64,000 nt of DNA from Confluentibacter sediminis (GTDB lineage Bacteria > Bacteroidota > Bacteroidia > Flavobacteriales > Flavobacteriaceae): assembly GCF_003258355.1 (NCBI RefSeq), contig NZ_QKPO01000007.1, forward strand, positions 176,038-240,037, read 5' to 3'. Shown here in pieces: positions 33,725-42,320 of this stretch. The position numbers and the translations under genes are program-made. Position 1 is the stretch's first letter, and every line of letters starts with the position of its first letter. The notes beneath the pieces were generated by a model. The model made no database searches. It was not told where the DNA came from and was given only the letters and a program-made list of their open reading frames with translations.

Positions 33725-36343
33725 TTATTGAATTACAACTTTAGTCATTTTCAAATCTTTGGCATCTGAACTATCTCCATAATAAACTTCATATTCGCCA
33801 GCAGTTACTTTCATTCCCATGCTATTCCAATCATAAAACTCAAAGGAAGATGAAGGTAAATCAATAGTAACGCTTTGCGTTTTCCCAGCTCTAACATCAA
33901 CGCGTTTAAAACCTTTTAACGTTTTTAAAGGACCGTCAGGATCATTCAACTTATGCACATAAACTTGAACTATTTCTGTACCATCGCGTTTACTCGAATT
34001 CGTTACAGGGATAGTTAATTGAACAGACTCATCAGTTTTAATATTGGTTTTATTCAGTTTAGCTAAGCCAATATTGAATTTTGAATAACTCAACCCGAAT
34101 CCGAATGGAAACAATGCATTATCCATATAACGGTAGGTGCGACCTTGCATAGAATAATCTTCAAAATCTTTTAATTGATCAGAATTTTTATAGAATGTAA
34201 TAGGCAGTTTGCCAGAAGGGTTATAATCTCCAAAAAGAACATCTGCAACGGCTTGTCCGCCAGCTTCGCCGCCATACCAAGCTTGAAGTATAGCGTCACA
34301 ACTTTCTGTTTCTGGGGCTAAGGCAATAGCTGAACCAGAGCAATTAACAAAAACTACTTTTTTACCAGCATCTTTTAATGCTTTTAAGCATTTTCTTTGA
34401 ACTGCAGGCAAATCAATATTTGTTCGGTCTCCTCCTTTAAATCCTGGGTATGAAACCGGCATTTCTTCGCCTTCAAGCAATGTTGATAATCCCCCAACAA
34501 ATACTACGGTATCGATGCCTTTTAATTTTTGAATCAATCCACTAAAATCAATATCATATTCTTTTCCAAAATCAAATTCAAGATTGGCTTGCCAATTATT
34601 AGATTGCGCAAAAAGAATTTCAATTTTATAGGTTTTGCCAGCTTCAACTTTAAAGGGAATTCTAGCAGGTATAGTTCGCCAGTTGGTATATTTACTTAAT
34701 GACTCACCATTAACTAATAACTCAAATGTTCCAGTGGCTCCTGTTTTAAAAACCAAGTCATCACTTTCTGTAGCGACAAATGTTCCTTCATATTTTCCAG
34801 AAAATCCTTCTAATTTTACGCCTGTTGCAAATTCATGTTGACCAGCAGTAGTTAATTTTAAAGGATTAATTATTTGTGTAGTAGCGACGATATCACCTGT
34901 TCTGTCTGGAGTATTCCAATAGGTTGCTTTGAATCCTTTTTTTTCATCGAAAGTAATTTGAGGGAAATAGGTAGTTGTTACTTTGTCTTCTACCAAATCG
35001 CAAGCCTTATCATAAAAAATACTGCTTTCTGAAACTTTTGATTTTATACCATCCAGAATAGTGATGGTTTGATTTGGTGTGCCATTATAATTTCCCCAAA
35101 GCATTGGTTCATTATCGGCATTTGGGCCAATAATGGCAATTTTGTTTGCTGATTTATTTAAAGGAAGTACATTGTTTTTATTTTGAAGCAGTGTCATAGA
35201 TTTTCTGGCCATTTCAAGGGCTAGTTCTTGATGTTCTTTACTATTCAGAACAGATGTTGGAATTTGAGCCCAAGGCACTATGGAATCATCGTCCATCTCA
35301 CCTAAATCGAAACGCCCTTTTAATACACGGGTTAAACTTTTGTCAACATCGGCTTCTTTTATCAAATCATGTGCAACGGCTTCTGGTAATGTTTTAAACG
35401 GATAATTTTCCCATACACATTCTACATCAGTTCCAGCTAATACAGCTTTTGATGCGGCATGTGTGGCATCTGATGATACATTATGAGTCGTGAAAAAATC
35501 AGTGACGGCACCACAATCTGATACCACCATATATTTATAACCCCATTCATCTCGAAGAATTCGTTGCAACAATCTGGTATTGCCACAACACGGTTCATCA
35601 TCCAGCCTTTGATAGGCACACATAACTTGACGCACATCAGCATCTTGAACCAATGATTTAAAAGCGGGTAAATAAGTTTCGTATAGTTCACGAGGATTGA
35701 CATCATTTAAATTCAATTCATGTCGACTCCATTCGGGACCTGAGTGCACAGCATAATGTTTAGCACAGGCTAACAGCTTACGATATTTGGAATCTTCAGG
35801 CCCTTGTAAGCCTTTAACAACCGAAACACCCATAAGCGATGTTAAATAAGGATCTTCCCCATAGGTTTCTTGTCCACGACCCCAACGCGGATCCCGAAAA
35901 ATATTCACATTTGGTGTCCAAACGGACAGACTTAAAAAGCGTTTGTTTTCATTGCCGTCTTGAATCCATTGATTGTATTTCGCACGTGCTTCATCAGAAA
36001 CCGCATCAAAAATATGATAGACTAATTCGTTGTCGAATGAAGCTGCCATTCCAATAGGTTCGGGAAAAACAGTCACATTATCATTATTTGCAAAACCATG
36101 AAGGGCTTCACTCCACCAATTAAACTTTTTAATTCCTAATCTAGGTATGGCATCGGATTGATCACACATCAAGGTCGCTTTTTCCTCAATGGATAGGCGA
36201 GATATTAAATCTTTAGCTCGGTCTTCAGAACTTAATTCTGGATTTTGAAAAGGGAACTGTTGGGCATTCAAGTTTAGAAAACCCAATAAGCTTATGAAAA
36301 ATATCCATAGGCATTTAATTGGTAGTTTAGTTTGAGAGTTCAT
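33725..36343 (-). CDS. GH3 beta-xylosidase with inserted PA14 domain
   Basis: An 872-residue secreted enzyme (signal near FLNLNAQ). N-terminal GH3 barrel with nucleophile Asp in VVSDCGAVTD near residue 274, a second alpha/beta domain interrupted by a PA14-like beta-sandwich (about 450-590, FKATYWNTPDRTGDIV), and a fibronectin-III-like end (FGFGLSYSKFNIG onward). This layout is typical of Bacteroidota beta-xylosidases/beta-glucosidases. In this operon the likely role is release of xylose from the non-reducing end of debranched xylo-oligosaccharides. PA14 insertions can change substrate length preference. Confidence 0.9.
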   Translation of the reverse strand: MNSQTKLPIKCLWIFFISLLGFLNLNAQQFPFQNPELSSEDRAKDLISRLSIEEKATLMCDQSDAIPRLGIKKFNWWSEALHGFANNDNVTVFPEPIGMAASFDNELVYHIFDAVSDEARAKYNQWIQDGNENKRFLSLSVWTPNVNIFRDPRWGRGQETYGEDPYLTSLMGVSVVKGLQGPEDSKYRKLLACAKHYAVHSGPEWSRHELNLNDVNPRELYETYLPAFKSLVQDADVRQVMCAYQRLDDEPCCGNTRLLQRILRDEWGYKYMVVSDCGAVTDFFTTHNVSSDATHAASKAVLAGTDVECVWENYPFKTLPEAVAHDLIKEADVDKSLTRVLKGRFDLGEMDDDSIVPWAQIPTSVLNSKEHQELALEMARKSMTLLQNKNNVLPLNKSANKIAIIGPNADNEPMLWGNYNGTPNQTITILDGIKSKVSESSIFYDKACDLVEDKVTTTYFPQITFDEKKGFKATYWNTPDRTGDIVATTQIINPLKLTTAGQHEFATGVKLEGFSGKYEGTFVATESDDLVFKTGATGTFELLVNGESLSKYTNWRTIPARIPFKVEAGKTYKIEILFAQSNNWQANLEFDFGKEYDIDFSGLIQKLKGIDTVVFVGGLSTLLEGEEMPVSYPGFKGGDRTNIDLPAVQRKCLKALKDAGKKVVFVNCSGSAIALAPETESCDAILQAWYGGEAGGQAVADVLFGDYNPSGKLPITFYKNSDQLKDFEDYSMQGRTYRYMDNALFPFGFGLSYSKFNIGLAKLNKTNIKTDESVQLTIPVTNSSKRDGTEIVQVYVHKLNDPDGPLKTLKGFKRVDVRAGKTQSVTIDLPSSSFEFYDWNSMGMKVTAGEYEVYYGDSSDAKDLKMTKVVIQ

Positions 36344-36389
36344 AACTCTTAATTTTTATAGTGAAACATTAATGTCAATTTTATTAATA

Positions 36390-37958
36390 TTAATTCATTC
36401 TAGATATTTGTTCGCTAATATGGAAATAATCAAAATCCACATACCCACCTACATTTTTGGTAGCATAATTAAAGAGTCCAAATCTATAACCCATAAAATG
36501 AGGTAGCGTGTAAGGCATATTTATGGTATCTCCAATACGTGTCCAAGATTTTCCGTCCAGACTATAAAAGAAATTAGCTTTATCCGTTTTGTCTTTAAAA
36601 TCACATTCAGCTTTAAAATAGATGTTATTTTGATTTAAAGGAACACTTTGCACTTCTTTTGGTTCTCCTTTCGGAGCACTCATCATAACTATTTTTTTAG
36701 TGCCATTTTCTAATTTGATCCCAACCAATCCAAATTCTTTTTGTAATAAGCATAAACCTGCAAAATCGCCTTCTTTCATATTGGATACGTCCAGTAACGT
36801 GGAACCCGTGCTTTCTGGCCCAATGGTACGTTGGGTTAAGGTGTTTTTAGCTTGAAAAAATGTAGTGTCAATTCTACCCGTTTTTAATCTTAAATAGCCT
36901 TTACGTTCTTTAACAGACCAAAGTGAATTATCAGGATTATGATTCCATTGCCAAACTAGGGGTAAATCTTTTTCTTTTTTCTTGCGGTTGAAGTCATCAG
37001 AATTTACTATGCCTGGAATTAAAGATTTGTTAGCTGGTAAATCTAATGATTGCGGCACTTTACCATTTTCGCCCAAAACAGGCCAACCATCTTCCCATGT
37101 TACAGGAACTATGTATGGAATACGACCAACGCCACCATTATCTCTAAATAAATAAGAGAACCATCTGCCGTCTGGAGTATCAATTAGTCCGCCTTGTGCC
37201 ACACCTAAATCTTGTAAACCAACACGTCCTTCCCAAGGTCCATTGATATTATCTGCACGATGAATAATGACGGTGCGCATGCCACCTCTTGGCCACGTGA
37301 TATTAAATAGGTAATATTTTCCATTGATTTTAAAAAGTTGGGAACCTTCTGCACCAAGCATAATGTTGTCTCCAGCGGGAGCACTCGCATTTTCTATTAA
37401 AACACGTTCTGTTCCTTCTTTAATACCTGAAAGGTCTTCTTTAAGTTCTGCTATATTAAGTTTTCCAGCGGCCCAAACCATATAAATTTTACCATCATCA
37501 TCAAATAATATAGAATGATCGTGATACGCAGGTTTAAATTCTATAATTTCCCATGGACCTTTTTCAAGATTTTTAGTAATAAAAATATGTGTTTTGCCCG
37601 ATGTTGCTGAAAATGTACTTACATAAAATTTACCGTTGTGGTAACGTAAACAGCTAGCCCATGAGCCTCTGCCATACATGTTTTTTCCATTTTCTAAATC
37701 AAGTTCATCATTATGCCCAAGCGTATCGTAAGCATAATTTATAAGTTCCCAATTCACTAGATCTTTAGATTTCATGATAGGTAATCCTGGGCTCATATGC
37801 ATAGTTGTACTACTCATATAATATGTGTCGCCCACTCGAACCATAGAGGCATCTGGGACATCCGCATATATTATAGGGTTTTGTGCTTTATTTTCTTGTG
37901 CGTTTGTTGTACAAATAATTATACTGCTTAAGATGATGGATTTAAAAAAATTATTCAT
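36390..37958 (-). CDS. GH43 (subfamily 12-like) with C-terminal beta-sandwich
   Basis: A 522-residue secreted protein (signal near IICTTNAQ). GH43 triad: Asp in DVPDASMVRVGD, Asp in YHDHSILFDDDG, Glu in LGAEGSQLF. The propeller is followed by a concanavalin-like domain (from about DDFNRKKKEKDLPLVWQWNHN). The N-terminal pattern YYMSSTTMHMSPGLPIMKSKDL matches GH43 beta-xylosidases/arabinofuranosidases of Bacteroidota xylan PULs. Lies 46 bases before the GH3 gene. Confidence 0.89.
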   Translation of the reverse strand: MNNFFKSIILSSIIICTTNAQENKAQNPIIYADVPDASMVRVGDTYYMSSTTMHMSPGLPIMKSKDLVNWELINYAYDTLGHNDELDLENGKNMYGRGSWASCLRYHNGKFYVSTFSATSGKTHIFITKNLEKGPWEIIEFKPAYHDHSILFDDDGKIYMVWAAGKLNIAELKEDLSGIKEGTERVLIENASAPAGDNIMLGAEGSQLFKINGKYYLFNITWPRGGMRTVIIHRADNINGPWEGRVGLQDLGVAQGGLIDTPDGRWFSYLFRDNGGVGRIPYIVPVTWEDGWPVLGENGKVPQSLDLPANKSLIPGIVNSDDFNRKKKEKDLPLVWQWNHNPDNSLWSVKERKGYLRLKTGRIDTTFFQAKNTLTQRTIGPESTGSTLLDVSNMKEGDFAGLCLLQKEFGLVGIKLENGTKKIVMMSAPKGEPKEVQSVPLNQNNIYFKAECDFKDKTDKANFFYSLDGKSWTRIGDTINMPYTLPHFMGYRFGLFNYATKNVGGYVDFDYFHISEQISRMN

Positions 37959-37981
37959 TAGTTTAATATTTTGTTTTAGCT

Positions 37982-39967
37982 TTAATTGGTTTTAATTCTT
38001 ATAACTGTTAAAGATGTGGGAGGGGCTATGTAATCAAATGATTTACTTACTTTAATAGTCGAATTTATTGGAGCTATATTATTTGGATTTTCTAAAGTGT
38101 TTTCGGCTATTGCATCTCCAGTTAATATAATTTGTTCTGCATCAAATAGCAAGTTTTTAAACTTGTTCAAATTCACTTTCATACTTTTTTCTTTAGTTCC
38201 TGTATTTACCATTTTTAAAATAATATCACCAGTTTTACTATCTTTTAAACAGGAAGCACTCAGGGTTGAATCTTTTTTTGTTGAAATGATATTTTTGTAA
38301 TAAGTGTCTCCATAATTGGTGCTAAACATTTTTTGAACATAATAATTGGGGGTTAGGCTATAAGTTTCATTATCAAAAAATATCATATCTGTTGTCCATT
38401 GTGTATGATTTTTTTTAGCAAATAATGGAGCATACGAAGCCATTTTCACGATGTCGGCATTGCGTTCTAGAGTTGTCATATAAGCAGCTTCAGCAATGGC
38501 ATTTTTTAATTTATTTCCCCAAGAAGCATATTCACCCAAATAAACCCCCGGTTTTTTCCTGTCGTAAGAATCATAGCGGTTTAGATTGGAAAGAAACCAT
38601 TCTGGTTGTTTGTAATAATGTTCATCTACAAGAGCTATGTGATTGTCATTGGCGATTTCCCAACCTTTTTCAAAGTCTTCTCCATCGGAAAAAGGGCCAG
38701 ATGTGCCAATAAGTTGAATTTCGGGATATTTTGCCTTAACGGCTTTAGATATCATATTAAATCGCTCTTGAAATTCTGGTGTAATTTTATCTTCATTTCC
38801 AATGCCAATAAATTCTAAATTAAAAGGTTCAGGATGACCAGCAGCAGCACGAATAGCCCCCCATTCTGATGTAGGAGAACCATTTGCCCACTCCACAAGG
38901 TCTAAAATCTCTTGAATGTATGATTCCATCTCTTCCATAGGTAATGCTTGTTGGCCTGTGCCACCTATTCGCCAAGTGCCTCCCGAGTTTTGACAACTAA
39001 CAGCTGCGGGCAATACAGGGACTGGTTTGGCACCAATGTCTTCGCAAAATTGAAAATATTCATAATAGCCTAAACCCATCGTTTGATGATAGCCCCAAAG
39101 ATTTCTTTGCTCAATGCGTTGTTCTATAGGTCCTACTGTGTTTTTCCAACGGTACATATTATCAGTGCCGTCACCGTGCGCTAAACATCCGCCGGGGAAA
39201 CGAACAAAGGCTGGTGTCATATCGGCCAATAATTTTGCTAAATCTGGTCTCAAACCATTTTTACGATTTTTGAAGGTTTTTTGAGGAAAAAGTGAAACCA
39301 CATCAATGGCTAATTTTCCTTCTGAAGTTCCTATAACCAAAAGAGAAGCTGCATCACTGTTTTCTGAAACAGTTAACGTTACGTTGTATTTTTTCCAATC
39401 TTTTGAGTCTACAGAGATGTTTTCTTTAGCTAATATTTTACCATCAGTTCCTTGTAAAATAATGGTTATTGGAATAGGATGATCTGAAATTTGACGGCCA
39501 AACATAGACAAATCATATTTCTCACTAGCCTTCACAATCATAGTATCATAGCCTGAATTTTTAATTCCAACTCCAGGTATACCTTTGTTTTCAGGAATGT
39601 TTGCAAATTCTCCAGTGGCATGCTCCCCCACATGTTTAATATCCAACACTGCATAATGTGGATTGTTTGAATGTATGGGATCGTTGGTTTCTATGTTTAA
39701 AGAGCCGTAAGAAAACACCTGTTTAACAAACTCCCAAGAGGTGAATGAATGCCATTGTGGATTGTCTGTTGGGGAATATTCAAATGAGCGGTTTTGAATC
39801 ATCTCGGCATACAATCCGCCATCTGCTGCATAATTGATGTCTTCAAAAAATAGGCCAAATAAGTATGGGCTGATTTTTTTGCTTTGCTGGGCATTGGCTA
39901 GATTAATTCCTATAGTTAATATAGCTACTACTAAAGATAACTTGTTCTGATTTATTCTACTATTCAT
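37982..39967 (-). CDS. GH51 alpha-L-arabinofuranosidase
   Basis: A 661-residue secreted protein (signal near INLANAQ). N-terminal carbohydrate-binding-like domain, then a TIM barrel with acid/base Glu in GIGNEDK near residue 389 and nucleophile Glu in YLGEYAS near 478, then a C-terminal beta-domain (FDYIAPPTSLTVIRI). Removes alpha-L-arabinofuranose from arabinoxylan or arabinan oligosaccharides. Its ATG shares one base with the stop codon of the preceding GH127-type gene (TAATG), so translation is probably coupled. Confidence 0.94.
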   Translation of the reverse strand: MNSRINQNKLSLVVAILTIGINLANAQQSKKISPYLFGLFFEDINYAADGGLYAEMIQNRSFEYSPTDNPQWHSFTSWEFVKQVFSYGSLNIETNDPIHSNNPHYAVLDIKHVGEHATGEFANIPENKGIPGVGIKNSGYDTMIVKASEKYDLSMFGRQISDHPIPITIILQGTDGKILAKENISVDSKDWKKYNVTLTVSENSDAASLLVIGTSEGKLAIDVVSLFPQKTFKNRKNGLRPDLAKLLADMTPAFVRFPGGCLAHGDGTDNMYRWKNTVGPIEQRIEQRNLWGYHQTMGLGYYEYFQFCEDIGAKPVPVLPAAVSCQNSGGTWRIGGTGQQALPMEEMESYIQEILDLVEWANGSPTSEWGAIRAAAGHPEPFNLEFIGIGNEDKITPEFQERFNMISKAVKAKYPEIQLIGTSGPFSDGEDFEKGWEIANDNHIALVDEHYYKQPEWFLSNLNRYDSYDRKKPGVYLGEYASWGNKLKNAIAEAAYMTTLERNADIVKMASYAPLFAKKNHTQWTTDMIFFDNETYSLTPNYYVQKMFSTNYGDTYYKNIISTKKDSTLSASCLKDSKTGDIILKMVNTGTKEKSMKVNLNKFKNLLFDAEQIILTGDAIAENTLENPNNIAPINSTIKVSKSFDYIAPPTSLTVIRIKTN

Positions 39968-42282
39968 TATTTTTTCAAAATTCTTAATTCGTAAAATCTG
40001 GGCGTTGGTCTATCATTGGTTGAAGTGATTTTTACATTTACAATTTCCGTATCCCTCAATTTTATCCGAATGGTTTTGTTTTCTGTTGAAATGATTTCAG
40101 CAGGTTGGTCATTAATAGAAATTTCAATAGCATCTAATTTCAATTCATCTAATGCTGAAATATCTAAAAATTTACCTTCTGAATTTTTGTTCGAAAGTTG
40201 ATAAGACATATAGCCTCGAGTATTCCTCCAAAATTTGTCATCACTATAGCCGGAGTTACTTTTCTCTCCTTTATATAAATGACCGACTTCAGGTTGTTGT
40301 TCCCCACAGTTTACTTTGTCAATGGTTTTAGCTTCAAGAGCGGCTGCAGCCATTTCTTGCTGTTTCAGTATGGCTTGCTTTTCTTTGTATTCATCTGTAC
40401 TATACGTTTGGAAATACATTTGATAACGCGCATCATGAACTTCAAAAAACGGTTGAAGTTCTAAAGAATCTAAACTGAAATGAAGTTTTCCTAAATCTTT
40501 GGGTTTGGAAAGATAGCTATCTTTATCACCAACTAAAGCGTAGGCTTCATCTAAGGGAAAGTATTTACCATGAGTAGCATGTCCCATACGACTATCATCA
40601 GCAAATAAACCGTCCAAATTTTCTGTTGAGGTTTTTGCTGCCAGTACTATAGGACCATCAACGTAAGCAACCCAATTAGAACCATCAGGTAAATTTTCTA
40701 AATGTGTTGAAGTTTTAAATTTGATAGTTATTTTATCTCCAGATTTCCATTTTTTATTTATTGATATATAACTAGAAGGCGTTTCTTGTGTTTTTTGAAG
40801 GGTTCCATTCACTAAAATTTCAAAATTTCCAGCCCATTTTGGTTGACGAATATTTATTGCAAAAACTTGTTTCTTTTTAAGGTTTAAAACTATTTCCGAC
40901 TGATTTTCATAAGGGAATTTGGTGTTTTGAGTTAGCGCTATGCCTTTTTCTTTCCAATTCAAAGTAGATGGAATAAAAAGATTCACAAATACATCATTTT
41001 CGTTATGGCTATAAATTAATTCACCATATTTCGTATGGTTTTCTAATCCAGAACCCACGCAACACCACATACTGGTGTCAGGTTGCGAATACACTCTGTA
41101 ATGATTAGGGCGTATGGATGTAAAATATACAAAACCACCTTTTTCTGGATGCTGACTTGATAAAATATGATTGTAAAGCGTACGCTCATAAAAATCTAAA
41201 TAACTCACATCATTATTGTCAAGAAACAATGCTTTACTTAATCGAACCATGTTGTAAGAATTACAGGTTTCGGGTCCTTGATTGGATTTTATCATACTGC
41301 TAAAATCGTCTACAGGATTAAAATGCTCAGCAACACTGTTACCTCCGAAAGCAACACTTCTAGTTTGCGCAACATCTCTCCAAAAAAACTTCACAGCTTC
41401 AGATAATTCTTTGTTATCGGTTAATTCTGCTACTTTTTCATAGCCAATAATTTTTGGTATCTGGGTGTTAGCATGTAATCCTGTTAACTTGTCTTCTTTG
41501 TGTAATAAAGGTTCTAAGAAACTTTTATGAGTCAATTTTTTAGCGGTTTCTAGGTATTTTTTATCTTTTGTAATAGTATATAAATCGGCAAAGGATTCTG
41601 TAATACCGCCATGTTCTGTTCTTAAAATGTTTTGTATTTGTTCGTCAGAAAGTGGGGCAATCAAGTCAATAAACCAATCACCTAATTTAATGACAATAGT
41701 TTTAGCTTTTTCGCTACCTGTAAAATGGTAAGCATCAATTAAGCCTGCAAATAATTTATGGATATTATAAAGAGGCACCCAAGTATTATTTAAACCAAAT
41801 CCGCTACCATCAATATCGCCTTTATGAATCCGCTCCCAAAATATTTTGCCCTGCGGAATACCGCCTACATAACCATTGCCATTTTTGTTTTGGCAACGTT
41901 CCAATTCAGAAAGCATATAATCTAAACGTGTTTTAAGCTCTTCGTTATCTGTAGAAGCATATAACATGGCTAAAGCCGATAGATAGTGTCCAGCAATGTG
42001 GCCATCTAATCCTATACTTTCCCAGTTACCATAACGGTCTTCTTTTGTTGGAAATCCAGCGTCAATTAAATAAGGGGCTAAAAGACGATCTGGTTCTAAA
42101 TCAAGAATGTATTTCATGTCCACATCTTGAGCATTTTTGAACGGGCCGTCTGTAATTCTTACCTCTTGTAATTTAAAAGTTTGCATTTGGGCAAATCCAG
42201 CGTAGGAAATAAGTAAAAAAAACAAATAGCTCGAATTTTTAACTAGAAAGGGAATGGTTTTTTTAAAATGTTTAACGTGCAT
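39967..42282 (-). CDS. GH127/GH146-type beta-L-arabinofuranosidase (B)
   Basis: A 771-residue secreted protein (signal near ISYAGFAQ). Same cysteine-zinc active site as copy A: Glu and Cys in GPETCNSYN near residue 338, Cys pair in MWCCVGSGLEN near 407. The shared NHYRVYSQPD/RHYRVYSAPN and KTIDKVNCGEQQPE/RTIDYVGTGEQQPE show common descent along the whole length. It overlaps the following GH51 by one base. The pair of copies suggests two distinct beta-arabinofuranosyl linkages in the target. Confidence 0.91.
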   Translation of the reverse strand: MHVKHFKKTIPFLVKNSSYLFFLLISYAGFAQMQTFKLQEVRITDGPFKNAQDVDMKYILDLEPDRLLAPYLIDAGFPTKEDRYGNWESIGLDGHIAGHYLSALAMLYASTDNEELKTRLDYMLSELERCQNKNGNGYVGGIPQGKIFWERIHKGDIDGSGFGLNNTWVPLYNIHKLFAGLIDAYHFTGSEKAKTIVIKLGDWFIDLIAPLSDEQIQNILRTEHGGITESFADLYTITKDKKYLETAKKLTHKSFLEPLLHKEDKLTGLHANTQIPKIIGYEKVAELTDNKELSEAVKFFWRDVAQTRSVAFGGNSVAEHFNPVDDFSSMIKSNQGPETCNSYNMVRLSKALFLDNNDVSYLDFYERTLYNHILSSQHPEKGGFVYFTSIRPNHYRVYSQPDTSMWCCVGSGLENHTKYGELIYSHNENDVFVNLFIPSTLNWKEKGIALTQNTKFPYENQSEIVLNLKKKQVFAINIRQPKWAGNFEILVNGTLQKTQETPSSYISINKKWKSGDKITIKFKTSTHLENLPDGSNWVAYVDGPIVLAAKTSTENLDGLFADDSRMGHATHGKYFPLDEAYALVGDKDSYLSKPKDLGKLHFSLDSLELQPFFEVHDARYQMYFQTYSTDEYKEKQAILKQQEMAAAALEAKTIDKVNCGEQQPEVGHLYKGEKSNSGYSDDKFWRNTRGYMSYQLSNKNSEGKFLDISALDELKLDAIEISINDQPAEIISTENKTIRIKLRDTEIVNVKITSTNDRPTPRFYELRILKK

Positions 42283-42320
42283 TTAATTATGTTTTAATTT
42301 TATCGTTCGTCTGTTTTTCT

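Noticed and set aside
31209..38818. Many + strand open frames of 60-140 codons opposite the glycosidase genes (for example 32798-33211)
   Set aside because: They are antisense shadows of long, clearly conserved genes and show no recognisable domain.
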